In this document: positions 30,760-40,527 of the stretch, one piece after another
How the letters are laid out: each line of letters starts with the position of its first letter
How positions within the stretch are numbered: the first letter of the stretch is position 1
NCBI GenBank assembly: GCA_945878995.1
Contig: CAMCUN010000005.1
Span: 20,032 to 84,031 of the forward strand
From: Polaromonas sp. YR568
GTDB taxonomy: Bacteria; Pseudomonadota; Gammaproteobacteria; Burkholderiales; Burkholderiaceae_C
DNA: 64,000 nt
Direction: 5' to 3'
Program-made: the position numbers and the translations under genes
The notes under the pieces: model-generated
Told to the model about the DNA's origin: nothing
What the model saw: the letters and a program-made list of their open reading frames with translations, nothing else
Database searches by the model: none

Positions 30760-31952
30760 ACATTTTTACTGTCCCTTCCTGGTATCCCAGCGAGACCAAC
30801 CCGATCTCCGGCATCTTCATCAAGGAGCAGGCGGAGGCGATTGCAGATGTAGCCCAGGATCTTCGCATCATGGTGAGCCTGTGGGGACATGACGACAGCC
30901 TGTTTTCCCTGCGGCGACCCAAGTCATGGGCGAGGCTGTTGCGCTGGCGTTTCAGTCGACGCGGCAGTGAGCTTGCGCAATGCAATGGGGTTCACCAGGT
31001 TTGCAGTAAAAAAATCACATGGAGCGACCGCCTTCCTTTCGGGGGTCTTCGGCAATTGATACGCGTGAACCGTCACAATTTTCGGCTCGCGCAAGACCGA
31101 TGGGGTCCAATCGATTTGATCCATGCCCACGTCAGTTATCCCGGGGGGTATATTGCCTCGGTGTTGGCGCGGGACCATGGCGTGCCCTATGTCCTGACTG
31201 AGCACATGGGGCCCTTTCCTTTTCCTTCCCTGATGAGACAGGGGCGGCCGATGGACGAAATCAAATGGGCTTTTGCGGGTGCGGCAGCATCGATTGCAGT
31301 CAGTTCTGCACTGGCAGAGCGCGTGGCGTCCTTTGGTTATTCAAAGCCGATTGTTGTTCCCAATATGGTGGATGAACGCCGCTTTTTTCCGGGTCGGCCG
31401 CGGGAGGACAAGCTGGTCTTTTTCACGCTGTGTGCGGTCAGCGAGAAAAAAGGCATTGGCCAACTTCTTGAGGCCATCGCACTTTGGGATCCACCGGCGG
31501 AGAAGTTTGAATTCGTGATAGGCGGAGATGGGCCGCAACGAGCGCAGTATGAAGCCAAGGCTTTGTCGCTGGGATTGGCAGACCGGGTGCGCTGGGTGGG
31601 CGAAATAAGTCGCGAGCAAGCGCCAGAACTTTTCCGCCAAAGTCATGTCTTTGTGCTGCCGTCGTGGCATGAATCATTCGGCATCGTTTACGTTGAAGCA
31701 ATGGCCTGCGGCAAGCCTGTCATTGCCACTCGATGTGGGGGGCCTGAGTCTATTGTTAATGAGAACAATGGCGTGTTGGTCGATGTGGGTGATGTCAGCG
31801 GCCTCGCGGATGCCATGCGCACCATGGCCAGCCACTGGAGCCGTTATGACCCAGACCTGATTCGCCACGATTTTGAAGCCCGCTTTTCCAGGCAGGCGGT
31901 GGTCGCGCAGATCAGGCGTGTCTACATTGATGCTTGCGGAAGGCCAAGCTGA
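30756..31952 (+). CDS. Glycosyltransferase family 4
   Basis: IHAHVSYPGGYIA; VLPSWHESFGIVYVEAMACGKPVIATRCGGPESIV. Confidence 0.9.
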   Translation: MNIFTVPSWYPSETNPISGIFIKEQAEAIADVAQDLRIMVSLWGHDDSLFSLRRPKSWARLLRWRFSRRGSELAQCNGVHQVCSKKITWSDRLPFGGLRQLIRVNRHNFRLAQDRWGPIDLIHAHVSYPGGYIASVLARDHGVPYVLTEHMGPFPFPSLMRQGRPMDEIKWAFAGAAASIAVSSALAERVASFGYSKPIVVPNMVDERRFFPGRPREDKLVFFTLCAVSEKKGIGQLLEAIALWDPPAEKFEFVIGGDGPQRAQYEAKALSLGLADRVRWVGEISREQAPELFRQSHVFVLPSWHESFGIVYVEAMACGKPVIATRCGGPESIVNENNGVLVDVGDVSGLADAMRTMASHWSRYDPDLIRHDFEARFSRQAVVAQIRRVYIDACGRPS

Positions 31953-33841
31953 TGTGCGGAATTCTTGGATTTTTTCGCCCGTCCAGCGATGCCCATGTCT
32001 TGACGCGCATGAAGACGGCGATGCGAACGCTCCAGCATCGTGGTCCGGACGACAGTGGTCTGACTCAAATTACAGGAGGGCGGGGCGTTGTCTGGCTCGG
32101 TCATACCCGTCTTTCCGTGATCGATCTTTCTGCTGCAGGACACCAGCCGATGCAGTCGGCCGATGGAAGGTTTGCCCTGGTCTTCAATGGTGAAATCTAC
32201 AACTATCGTGAATTGCGGGCGAATTTGATTGAAAGTGGCGTGAGGTTTAAATCTGACTCAGACACTGAGGTTTTGCTTGCTGCCTGGCAGGCATGGGGTC
32301 GTGATTGTCTTGCTCGACTTGATGGGATGTTTGCCTTCACAGTCTATGACCGCGAGTCACAGACCCTCACTTGTGTGCGTGATGCCTTTGGCATCAAACC
32401 ATTTTTTTACTCTTATGGCGATGGCGACTTTTGTTTTGCATCAGAGGTCCCGGGTCTGATTGCGCTGCGCGGCAGCAAACCGCAGGTCAACATGCAGCGT
32501 GCCTATGATTACCTGGTGCACGGGGAATACGATGCCCGAGCGGATTCCATGGTTGACGGAATACGCCATCTTCTGCCCGGCCATGTGCTCACTGTCAGCA
32601 TGGGGGGCGCTGCGACTGAAGTCGTCTTAGAGCGATGGTGGGCTCCCAGGATTGCCCAGTCTTTTGACATGGGATTTTCAGAAGCAACTGAGCTGGTCAG
32701 GCAGCGCTTTTTCCGCAGCGTTGAATTGAATCTTCGCAGTGACGTGGCCTTGGGCGCGGCATTGTCAGGGGGCATTGACTCGTCGGCGATTGTTTGTGCC
32801 ATGAGGCATTTGGCACCAGAGATGCCGATTCACACCTTCAGTTTCGTGGCCAGTGGAACGCCAGCCGACGAGGAGCGTTGGATAGATATTGTCAATTCAC
32901 ATGTGCGAGCCACGGTACATAAAGTACGGCTCGGCCCCGGGGAGTTGATGCGTGACCTTGATGGCCTGTTGCTGGCCCAGGGAGAACCGTTCGGCAGTTT
33001 GAGCATCTATGCTCAATACCGCGTTTACCAAGAGGCCCGGGAACGTGGGGTGACGGTCACCTTGGATGGACAGGGCGCAGACGAGATCTTGGCAGGGTAT
33101 CAAGGCTTTCCGGGTGAACGGGTCCACAGCTTGATCGATGAACGGGAATGGTTACAGGCCTACCGGTTCCTGGACCAATGGCGCCGGTGGCCCGGGCGCA
33201 GTCTTTCAACGGGACTGCGTTCTGTCATCTCGGAATGGGGTGGCGATGCCGTGCTCGTCATGCTGAGGCGACTTGCAGGTCTGGATCGGCCGCCAGAGTG
33301 GATAGACGCTGAGATGGTCGCCGAAATGGGAATTCATTTTAAGTTTCAAAGGTTCCGGTCCGGGGCTGAGGCGAGCGGTCGTCGACTGATTGCGCAGGAA
33401 GTGAACATGCTCACCTCTCATGGCTTACCTGCGCTTTTACGTCATGGCGATCGTAATTCCATGCACTTTGCGGTGGAAAGCAGGGTCCCATTCTTATCTC
33501 TTGATTTCGTGGAACTGATGCTTGGCATGCCGGAGCGTTTCCTGGTTTCCGACGAAGGTCGAACCAAGCACCTGTTTCGAGCTGCGATGGAAGGGATTGT
33601 GCCCGCGGAGATTCTCAACAGGAAGGACAAAATCGGATTCGAGCCTCCCGAGAAGGATCTGATCCTCTCGATTGCCAAAGATATCAAGCAAGTTCTGCGA
33701 CAGGACATCGGCATCCCTTTCCTGCGCGGTAAGGTACTCAGCCAGCACTTCGATGAAATCGTTACAGGGGTCAGGCCGTTTTCTTGGCAGGCCTGGAGAT
33801 GGTTCAATTTCTACAAATGGAAGTTGATGCTGGTAGGCTGA
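31952..33841 (+). CDS. asnB: Asparagine synthase (glutamine-hydrolysing)
   Basis: MCGILGFF, LQHRGPDDSG, ALSGGIDSSAIVCAM. Confidence 0.92.
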   Translation: MCGILGFFRPSSDAHVLTRMKTAMRTLQHRGPDDSGLTQITGGRGVVWLGHTRLSVIDLSAAGHQPMQSADGRFALVFNGEIYNYRELRANLIESGVRFKSDSDTEVLLAAWQAWGRDCLARLDGMFAFTVYDRESQTLTCVRDAFGIKPFFYSYGDGDFCFASEVPGLIALRGSKPQVNMQRAYDYLVHGEYDARADSMVDGIRHLLPGHVLTVSMGGAATEVVLERWWAPRIAQSFDMGFSEATELVRQRFFRSVELNLRSDVALGAALSGGIDSSAIVCAMRHLAPEMPIHTFSFVASGTPADEERWIDIVNSHVRATVHKVRLGPGELMRDLDGLLLAQGEPFGSLSIYAQYRVYQEARERGVTVTLDGQGADEILAGYQGFPGERVHSLIDEREWLQAYRFLDQWRRWPGRSLSTGLRSVISEWGGDAVLVMLRRLAGLDRPPEWIDAEMVAEMGIHFKFQRFRSGAEASGRRLIAQEVNMLTSHGLPALLRHGDRNSMHFAVESRVPFLSLDFVELMLGMPERFLVSDEGRTKHLFRAAMEGIVPAEILNRKDKIGFEPPEKDLILSIAKDIKQVLRQDIGIPFLRGKVLSQHFDEIVTGVRPFSWQAWRWFNFYKWKLMLVG

Positions 33842-33893
33842 TCTCTGCAGGGAAGCAGGGATTGCTTAGGTCCTAAATCAACTGATTTAACTC

Positions 33894-35048
33894 ATGAGAA
33901 TCGTCCATCTGACGCATACATTCATCCCAGAGGACAGTCGCATTCTCAAGGAGATGCATGCGCTGGCCTGCGACGGCAAGGCTCAGGTGCACGGAGTAGG
34001 TGTGGCACCTGTGGAGGGTGCCGCCCAGACCCAGAGCGAAGGGGGTTTGGTGATTCACTCACTGGCTATCCAGGCCCGAAGGTGGCGTTTCGTGCCGGCG
34101 TCTGTGCGCAGGATATTCGCACTGATAGAGTGGTATGTCCGGATGATCAGGCTTGGTTTGAGCTTGCGTCCGGAGGTAGTGCATTGTCACGACACCCCTG
34201 CGCTCCTTGCCGGTGTAATCATTTCCAGGATCCTTCATGCAAAGCTGATTTATGACGCCCATGAACTGGAAAGTCGCAAGAACGGACAGTCGCGCTGGAT
34301 TTCGCACCTGACGCTCTGCGTAGAAAAGTTGAGCTGGCGATCGATTCATCACCTGATCTCTGTGAGTCCGTCGATCTTGGATTGGTACCTGACGAAGCTG
34401 GGACCCAAACCCTCTACCTTGGTGCTCAATTCGCCTCATCTTGGCACCGAGAATTCAGCGATGGAGAACGCTGACTCTGCGCGGTCAGGATACTTTCGTC
34501 AAAAATACAATATACCAGCGGACTCAAAAATATTTCTTTATCTTGGCTTGCTGGTCCCGGGGCGCGGCATTGACATGCTGTTGCAGGTGTTTTCATCCCT
34601 TCAGGTCAATTCGCATATTGTGTTCATGGGGCGCGGCATGCTGTCGGCCTCTATAGACCAAGCCGCCGCAATGAACGCCAGAATTCACCTGCATCCTGCA
34701 GTACCACACCATCAGGTGGTTGCGGTATCCAGGGAGGCCGACTATGGACTGTGCTTTGTGGAAAATATTTCCTTGAGCGACTATTACTGCTTGCCAAACA
34801 AGCTGTTTGAATATGCTTTTGCAGGAGTTCCTGTGCTGGCGTCAAATTTTCCAGACATGGCTCTACTGGTGCGGGAACATGGCCTGGGAGATTGCTTTGA
34901 TCCCGAGTTGGACGCGCTGACGGCAGCCATCGTTAGAACCGAAAAAAATCCTTTTGTGCCCACCATGACCAATCTAAACCATCTGAGTTGGCAGACCCAG
35001 GCCAGACGACTCCAGACAGTCTATGCCTCCCTGAGTGAGCGAGGTTAA
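33894..35048 (+). CDS. Glycosyltransferase family 4-like
   Basis: VVHCHDTPALLAGVIISRILHAKLIYDAHELESRKNG; LPNKLFEYAFAGVPVLASNFPDM. Confidence 0.85.
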   Translation: MRIVHLTHTFIPEDSRILKEMHALACDGKAQVHGVGVAPVEGAAQTQSEGGLVIHSLAIQARRWRFVPASVRRIFALIEWYVRMIRLGLSLRPEVVHCHDTPALLAGVIISRILHAKLIYDAHELESRKNGQSRWISHLTLCVEKLSWRSIHHLISVSPSILDWYLTKLGPKPSTLVLNSPHLGTENSAMENADSARSGYFRQKYNIPADSKIFLYLGLLVPGRGIDMLLQVFSSLQVNSHIVFMGRGMLSASIDQAAAMNARIHLHPAVPHHQVVAVSREADYGLCFVENISLSDYYCLPNKLFEYAFAGVPVLASNFPDMALLVREHGLGDCFDPELDALTAAIVRTEKNPFVPTMTNLNHLSWQTQARRLQTVYASLSERG

Positions 35049-35050
35049 CC

Positions 35051-36208
35051 GTGTCACAGAAAAAATTGTCGAAGTTCAAAGTCGCGCACCTCACCTCTGC
35101 ACATCCCCGTGACGACATCAGAATTTTCCACAAGCAATGCCTCAGCCTGGAGCGTGCGGGATTTTCTGTCTTACTGGTCGTGGCTGATGGCTTGGGCTCT
35201 GGTGCGACCCGCGGCATCGAAGTGCACGACGTCGGCTTAAGCCGTGGGCGAGTTGATCGTGTCCTCAGGGTATGCCGTCTTGTCTTTCGCAAAGCAGTGG
35301 AACTCGATGCGGATCTATACCATCTGCATGACCCCGAGTTGCTATGGGTCGGGCTGATGTTGCAGCGGCGCGGAAAGAGAGTTGTTTTTGATTCCCATGA
35401 AGATGTCCCGCTCCAATTGCTTGGCAAGCCGTATTTGAATCCGGCGGTTCGCGGGTTGGTCGCAAAGTTCTATCGCGTGGGAGAAAGATTCTGTTGTAAA
35501 AGATTTTCAGGGGTGATAGCCGCGACACCCACCATTCGGGACAAATTTCTTGCAATTCATTCAAAAACGGTTGACATCTGCAATTTCCCCATGCTCGAGG
35601 AGTTCGCAACGAACGTGCAATGGGCTGACAAAATGGATGAAGTCTGCTATGTCGGAGGACTCTCTAAAATCCGAGGACTTTGGGAGATGGTGGCTGCGAT
35701 GAATATCTTGCCTGGTACGACCAGGCTTAACCTTGTAGGCGGTTTCTCAAGTCCGCAGGACCGGGAACTGATCTGCCGCGAACCAGGGTGGAGTCGGGTC
35801 AATGAAACCGGCGTACTTGATCGGGCGGGTGTCGCTGCCGTGTACCGCAGATCTTTTGCAGGCTTGGTGACATTAAGGCCTCTGCCAAACTATATCGAAG
35901 CGCTGCCGATAAAGATGTTCGAGTACATGGCGGCTGGCATTCCTGTCATCGCCTCTAATTTCCCGTTATGGGAGTCTATCGTGGCGGACCATCGGTGCGG
36001 TTTGTGTGTTGATCCGGATGATGTGAGAGCGATAGCCGATGTGATTGTTAAATTGGCGGCCTCGCCGGACGAGGCCCGGGCTATGGGCGAGAATGGTCGT
36101 CGAGCAGTTCTGACGATCTACAACTGGAAAGCGGAGGAGACGAAGCTGATTGCTTTTTACGCCGAACTCCTGTCGATATCCCCCGAATCGGTGAATAAGG
36201 AAGTTTGA
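35051..36208 (+). CDS. Glycosyltransferase, GTG start
   Basis: LYHLHDPELLWVGLMLQRRGKRVVFDSHEDVP; IKMFEYMAAGIPVIASNFPLW. Confidence 0.85.
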   Translation: MSQKKLSKFKVAHLTSAHPRDDIRIFHKQCLSLERAGFSVLLVVADGLGSGATRGIEVHDVGLSRGRVDRVLRVCRLVFRKAVELDADLYHLHDPELLWVGLMLQRRGKRVVFDSHEDVPLQLLGKPYLNPAVRGLVAKFYRVGERFCCKRFSGVIAATPTIRDKFLAIHSKTVDICNFPMLEEFATNVQWADKMDEVCYVGGLSKIRGLWEMVAAMNILPGTTRLNLVGGFSSPQDRELICREPGWSRVNETGVLDRAGVAAVYRRSFAGLVTLRPLPNYIEALPIKMFEYMAAGIPVIASNFPLWESIVADHRCGLCVDPDDVRAIADVIVKLAASPDEARAMGENGRRAVLTIYNWKAEETKLIAFYAELLSISPESVNKEV

Positions 36209-36209
36209 T

Positions 36210-38021
36210 ATGTGTGGGCTCTTCGGTATTATTTCCAAGCAGTCGGTAAATAAGGATGATCTCCGTGTCCTGGTGCAGCACGCCCAGCAGCGCGGCCGTG
36301 ACTCCAGCGGCCTGATCACCTACGTCGACTCCGGCTACAGCGTCTTTCGGGCCGACTACCCCATCTCCCGTTTGCTTGCGGAAGTGCCCACGGCCCAGGC
36401 CAACATCGTCATGGGCCACAGCCGGCTCATCACCAACGGCCTTGGCGACAACCAGCCCGTGGTGCGCGACGGGGTGGCCGTGCTGCACAACGGCATCGTG
36501 GTAAATGACGAGGCCATCTGGGGCAGCCTGTCCAAGACCCGGCAATTGCAGATCGACAGCGAGGTGATCGCCGCCATCGCAGCCGATCACCTCGATCAGG
36601 GCGGCGCTGTGAGCGAGGTGGCGGCCAAGGTGTTGGCCGCCTGTCGCGGTGTGGTGGCGTGTGCGCTGCTGTTGCCGCGACTGGGCAAGCTGTGCCTGTT
36701 TTCCAATAACGGGAGTCTTTACGTCGGAAAGAAGCAAGGCAACACTTGCTTCGCGTCCGAGCGATACGCTCTGAGTCAGATCGGTTGCGAGGACATCGAG
36801 CAGGTCAGGGACGCCGTGTGGGTGGACATTCCGCCCTCGCAGGCCCCAATGCCGTTCTCCGACCACCATGCGCGCGCCACCAACCTCATTCCTACCCTGG
36901 GCCTGTCAACGCAAGAGGAGCAAGTGCTCACCTTCCGCAAGCATGAACTTCGCCGCTGCACCCGCTGCGTGCTCACCGAGACCATGCCCTTCATCCGCTT
37001 TGACGCGCAAGGCGTGTGTAATTACTGCCACGCCTACAAGCCGCGCAACCGCCCGCGGCCCAAGGAGGAGTTGTTCAAGCTGGTCGAATCCTACCGCCGC
37101 ACGCAAGGCCCGGAGTGTGTGGTGCCGTTTTCCGGTGGCCGCGACAGTTGCTTTGGCCTGCATCTGGTCGTCAAAGAACTCAAGATGCGCCCCATCACCT
37201 ACACCTACGACTGGGGCATGGTGACCGACCTGGGGCGACGCAACATCAGCCGCATGTCGGCCGAGCTGGGCGTGGAAAACATCATCGTCGCCGACGACAT
37301 CGCCAAGAAACGCCATCACATTGCGCTCAATCTCAAGGCCTGGCTCAAGTCGCCGCACCTGGGCATGATCAGCATCCTGACGGCGGGCGACAAGCACTTC
37401 TTCAGGCATGTGGAGACCATCAAGCAGCAGACCGGCTTGAGCCTGAACCTTTGGGGCATCAACCCGCTGGAGGTGACCCATTTCAAGGCTGGCTTCCTGG
37501 GCGTGCCGCCCGACTTTGAAGAAGAACGCGTTTACGCCCACGGCGCCATGAAGCAGCTGCGCTACCAGCTCCTGCGCTTTAAAGCCATGCTGGCCAGCCC
37601 GGGCTACTTCAACAGCTCCTTATGGGACACCTTGACAGGCGAGTACCACCGCAGCTTCACCCAAAAGAGCGACTACTTCCACATTTTTGATTACTGGCGC
37701 TGGGACGAAAAGCAGATCGACGCCACCCTTGCCCTTTACGACTGGGAAAAAGCCCCGGACACCAGCACCACCTGGCGCATCGGCGACGGCACGGCCGCCT
37801 TCTACAACTACATCTATTACACGGTGGCAGGCTTTACCGAGCACGACACCTTCCGCAGCAACCAGGTGCGCGAGGGCGACCTCACGCGCGAAGAGGCCCT
37901 GGCCATGGTCGAGGACGAGAACCAGCCTCGCTACCCCAACATCAAGTGGTACCTCGATGCCCTGGGCATGGACTTCAAGGAAGTCATCTCGGTGGTCAAC
38001 CGCATTCCCGCCCTGTACTGA
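36210..38021 (+). CDS. Fusion: class-II glutamine amidotransferase domain + WbpG/PseA-like N-acetyl sugar amidotransferase
   Basis: N-term MCGLFGII...RGRDSSG...GHSRLITNG...HNGIVVND; C-term RRCTRCVLTETMPFIRFDAQGVCNYC...VPFSGGRDSCFGLHLV. Confidence 0.85.
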   Translation: MCGLFGIISKQSVNKDDLRVLVQHAQQRGRDSSGLITYVDSGYSVFRADYPISRLLAEVPTAQANIVMGHSRLITNGLGDNQPVVRDGVAVLHNGIVVNDEAIWGSLSKTRQLQIDSEVIAAIAADHLDQGGAVSEVAAKVLAACRGVVACALLLPRLGKLCLFSNNGSLYVGKKQGNTCFASERYALSQIGCEDIEQVRDAVWVDIPPSQAPMPFSDHHARATNLIPTLGLSTQEEQVLTFRKHELRRCTRCVLTETMPFIRFDAQGVCNYCHAYKPRNRPRPKEELFKLVESYRRTQGPECVVPFSGGRDSCFGLHLVVKELKMRPITYTYDWGMVTDLGRRNISRMSAELGVENIIVADDIAKKRHHIALNLKAWLKSPHLGMISILTAGDKHFFRHVETIKQQTGLSLNLWGINPLEVTHFKAGFLGVPPDFEEERVYAHGAMKQLRYQLLRFKAMLASPGYFNSSLWDTLTGEYHRSFTQKSDYFHIFDYWRWDEKQIDATLALYDWEKAPDTSTTWRIGDGTAAFYNYIYYTVAGFTEHDTFRSNQVREGDLTREEALAMVEDENQPRYPNIKWYLDALGMDFKEVISVVNRIPALY

Positions 38022-39274
38022 TGGCGCAGCCCATGCCTTGCATTTGGTACATCTCCAAGTACGTCTCGCCGCCAGCTCAGGCCAGCTCGGGCGGGCGGGG
38101 CTATATGCTGATGCGGGAGTTCGCAGGCATGGGGTATGAGTGCGTCATCATCACTTCAGACTCCAACCGGCTGGCGCAAGTGCCCCGGCTTGACCAGGCG
38201 GTGTGGCTGCAGCAGCTCGATGGCATGACGGTGTGCTGGCTCAGGACTCTGAAATACGAGGTCGCAAAGTCCGCCCGCCGCATCCTGAGCTGGCTGGACT
38301 TTGAATACCGCTTGCTGCGTCTGCCCAAGAAGACCTTGCCCCGGCCCGACGTGGTGGTGGTCTCCAGCTTGTCGCTGCTGACCATCCTCAACGGGTTTTT
38401 GCTGCGCTGGCGTTACAAGTGCCGCTTGGTGCTTGAAATTCGCGATATCTGGCCGCTGACCATCACCGAGGAGGGCGGCTTCAGCCCAGGCAACCCCTTG
38501 GTGCTGAGTCTGGGGTGGATAGAGCGCCTGGGCTATCGCTTGGCCGATGCTGTTGTGGGCACCATGCCCAACCTGGGAGTGCATGTGGCGAAGGTTCTAG
38601 GTCGACCGCGCCAGACGCATTGCATTCCCATGGGCGTCGATGATGATGCACTGCAAGCCGCTGAGTCCGTGCCCGAGGACTACATCCAGGCGCACCTGCC
38701 CCAAGGCAAGTTTCTGATTGCACATGCGGGCACCATTGGCATCACCAATGCGCTGGACACATTTTTGGAGTCTGCGCAGGCCCTGCAGGGCGATGATCGG
38801 CTGCACTTTCTGGTCGTCGGTGACGGGGATCTGCGTCCGTTCTATCAAAAAAAATACGGCCACCTGCCCAACCTCAGCTTTGCGCCGCGCGTGAAGAAGT
38901 CCATGGTTCAGTCTGTGCTCTCGCGCTGCGACCTGCTGTACTTTTCCGTGCACCCCTCCAAGGTCTGGCGCTACGGCCAGTCGCTCAACAAGGTCATTGA
39001 CTACATGCTGGCGGGCAAGCCCGTGCTGGCTTCGTACACGGGCTATCCGTCCATGATCAACGAAGCCGACTGCGGCAGCTATGTGCCCGCTGGCAGTGTT
39101 GGGGCGCTGCAGCTCGAAATCCTGCGCTACGCCAACATGGACCCGCAGGAGCGCGCGCGCATGGGCGAACGTGGGCGCCAGTGGGTGCTGGCGAACCGGC
39201 GCTATCCTGTGCTGGCACGGCAGTACCTGGAGATCCTGTTTCCGACCCAGCCGGTTTCAGGGGCGCTTGCGTGA
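38021..39274 (+). CDS. Glycosyltransferase (WbuB-like GT4)
   Basis: LVLEIRDIWPLTITEEGG...GNPLVLSLGWIERLGYRLADAVVGTMPNL; LNKVIDYMLAGKPVLAS. Confidence 0.85.
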   Translation: MAQPMPCIWYISKYVSPPAQASSGGRGYMLMREFAGMGYECVIITSDSNRLAQVPRLDQAVWLQQLDGMTVCWLRTLKYEVAKSARRILSWLDFEYRLLRLPKKTLPRPDVVVVSSLSLLTILNGFLLRWRYKCRLVLEIRDIWPLTITEEGGFSPGNPLVLSLGWIERLGYRLADAVVGTMPNLGVHVAKVLGRPRQTHCIPMGVDDDALQAAESVPEDYIQAHLPQGKFLIAHAGTIGITNALDTFLESAQALQGDDRLHFLVVGDGDLRPFYQKKYGHLPNLSFAPRVKKSMVQSVLSRCDLLYFSVHPSKVWRYGQSLNKVIDYMLAGKPVLASYTGYPSMINEADCGSYVPAGSVGALQLEILRYANMDPQERARMGERGRQWVLANRRYPVLARQYLEILFPTQPVSGALA

Positions 39275-39864
39275 TCAAGCGTGGCTTCGATGTGGTCGCA
39301 GCCGCTGCGCTGCTGCTGTGCCTGAGCCTGCCCTTGGCCTTGCTGGCGCTGCTCATTCGCGTCAAGCTGGGCTCGCCTGTCCTCTTTCGCCAGCAGCGGC
39401 CCGGCTTGCACGGCCAGCCTTTTCTCATGGTCAAGTTCCGCACAATGACCGATGCCTGCGGCCCAGATGGGGCTTTGCTGCCGGACGCTCAGCGCATGAC
39501 CGCCCTGGGTCGTTGGTTGCGCGCCACCAGCCTGGACGAGTTACCCGAACTGTGGAATGTACTCAAGGGAGAGATGAGCCTGGTCGGACCACGGCCCTTG
39601 CTCGTGGAGTACCTGACGCTTTACACGGCCGAGCAGGCGCGGCGCCATGAAGTCAGGCCGGGCATCACGGGCTGGGCGCAAGTCAATGGCCGCAACGCCA
39701 TCGACTGGACCCAGCGCTTCAAGCTCGATGTCTGGTATGTGGACCATCAAACCCTTTGGTTGGACTTGCGCATCCTGTGGCTGACGCTGCGCAAGGTGTG
39801 GCGGCGCGAGGGCATCAGCGCCGCGGGGGAGGCCACCGTGGCCAGGTTCAAGGGGAACCCATGA
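39271..39864 (+). CDS. Undecaprenyl-phosphate sugar phosphotransferase (PglC-like), GTG start
   Basis: [53 protein letters not shown]. Confidence 0.92.
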   Translation: MIKRGFDVVAAAALLLCLSLPLALLALLIRVKLGSPVLFRQQRPGLHGQPFLMVKFRTMTDACGPDGALLPDAQRMTALGRWLRATSLDELPELWNVLKGEMSLVGPRPLLVEYLTLYTAEQARRHEVRPGITGWAQVNGRNAIDWTQRFKLDVWYVDHQTLWLDLRILWLTLRKVWRREGISAAGEATVARFKGNP

Positions 39865-40508
39865 TGCGCAAGCTGGCACTGCTGGGGGCAGGCGGGCACG
39901 GCAAGGTCGTGGCCGATTCGGCGCTGTGCGCCGGATGGCAGGAAGTGGTCTTCTACGACGACGCCTGGCCAGGGGTTCAGTCATGTGGACCTTGGCCAGT
40001 CGCCGGAAATTCCGAAAAACTGCGCCTGGACATTGCAGGTTTCGACGGTGTCGTGGTGACGATAGGCAACAACGCCGTTCGGCTGGACAAACAGCGCTGG
40101 TTGCAGCAAGGGGGCGCTGCGCTGGTCAGCGTGGTCCATCCGGCCGCATGCATCAGCCGCTACGCCTCCATTGGCCCCGGCTCCGTGATCATGGCCGGTG
40201 CGGTACTCAACATCGATGTCAAGCTGGGACAGGCCTGCATCATCAACACGGGCGCGACCGTGGACCACGACTGCCAGCTGGCCGATGGCGTGCATGTCTC
40301 GCCAGGCGCTCATTTGTCGGGCGAGGTGCAGGTCGGGCAAGCCAGCTGGATCGGTGTCGGCGCGGTAGTGCGCCAGGGTTTGAGCATTGGCCGATCTGTC
40401 ACGGTGGGCGCTGGCGCGGTGGTGGTCAAACCCATTTCAGATGCCATGACGGTGGTCGGTAATCCGGCCCGCGTTCTCCTTCGCCACGACCCTTTAGGCG
40501 CCCTCTGA
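39861..40508 (+). CDS. NeuD/PglD-like sugar O/N-acetyltransferase
   Basis: LALLGAGGHGKVVADSA; VDHDCQLADGVHVSPGAHLSGEVQVG. Confidence 0.9.
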   Translation: MMRKLALLGAGGHGKVVADSALCAGWQEVVFYDDAWPGVQSCGPWPVAGNSEKLRLDIAGFDGVVVTIGNNAVRLDKQRWLQQGGAALVSVVHPAACISRYASIGPGSVIMAGAVLNIDVKLGQACIINTGATVDHDCQLADGVHVSPGAHLSGEVQVGQASWIGVGAVVRQGLSIGRSVTVGAGAVVVKPISDAMTVVGNPARVLLRHDPLGAL

Positions 40509-40527
40509 GTCCATTGACAATCTCCCC

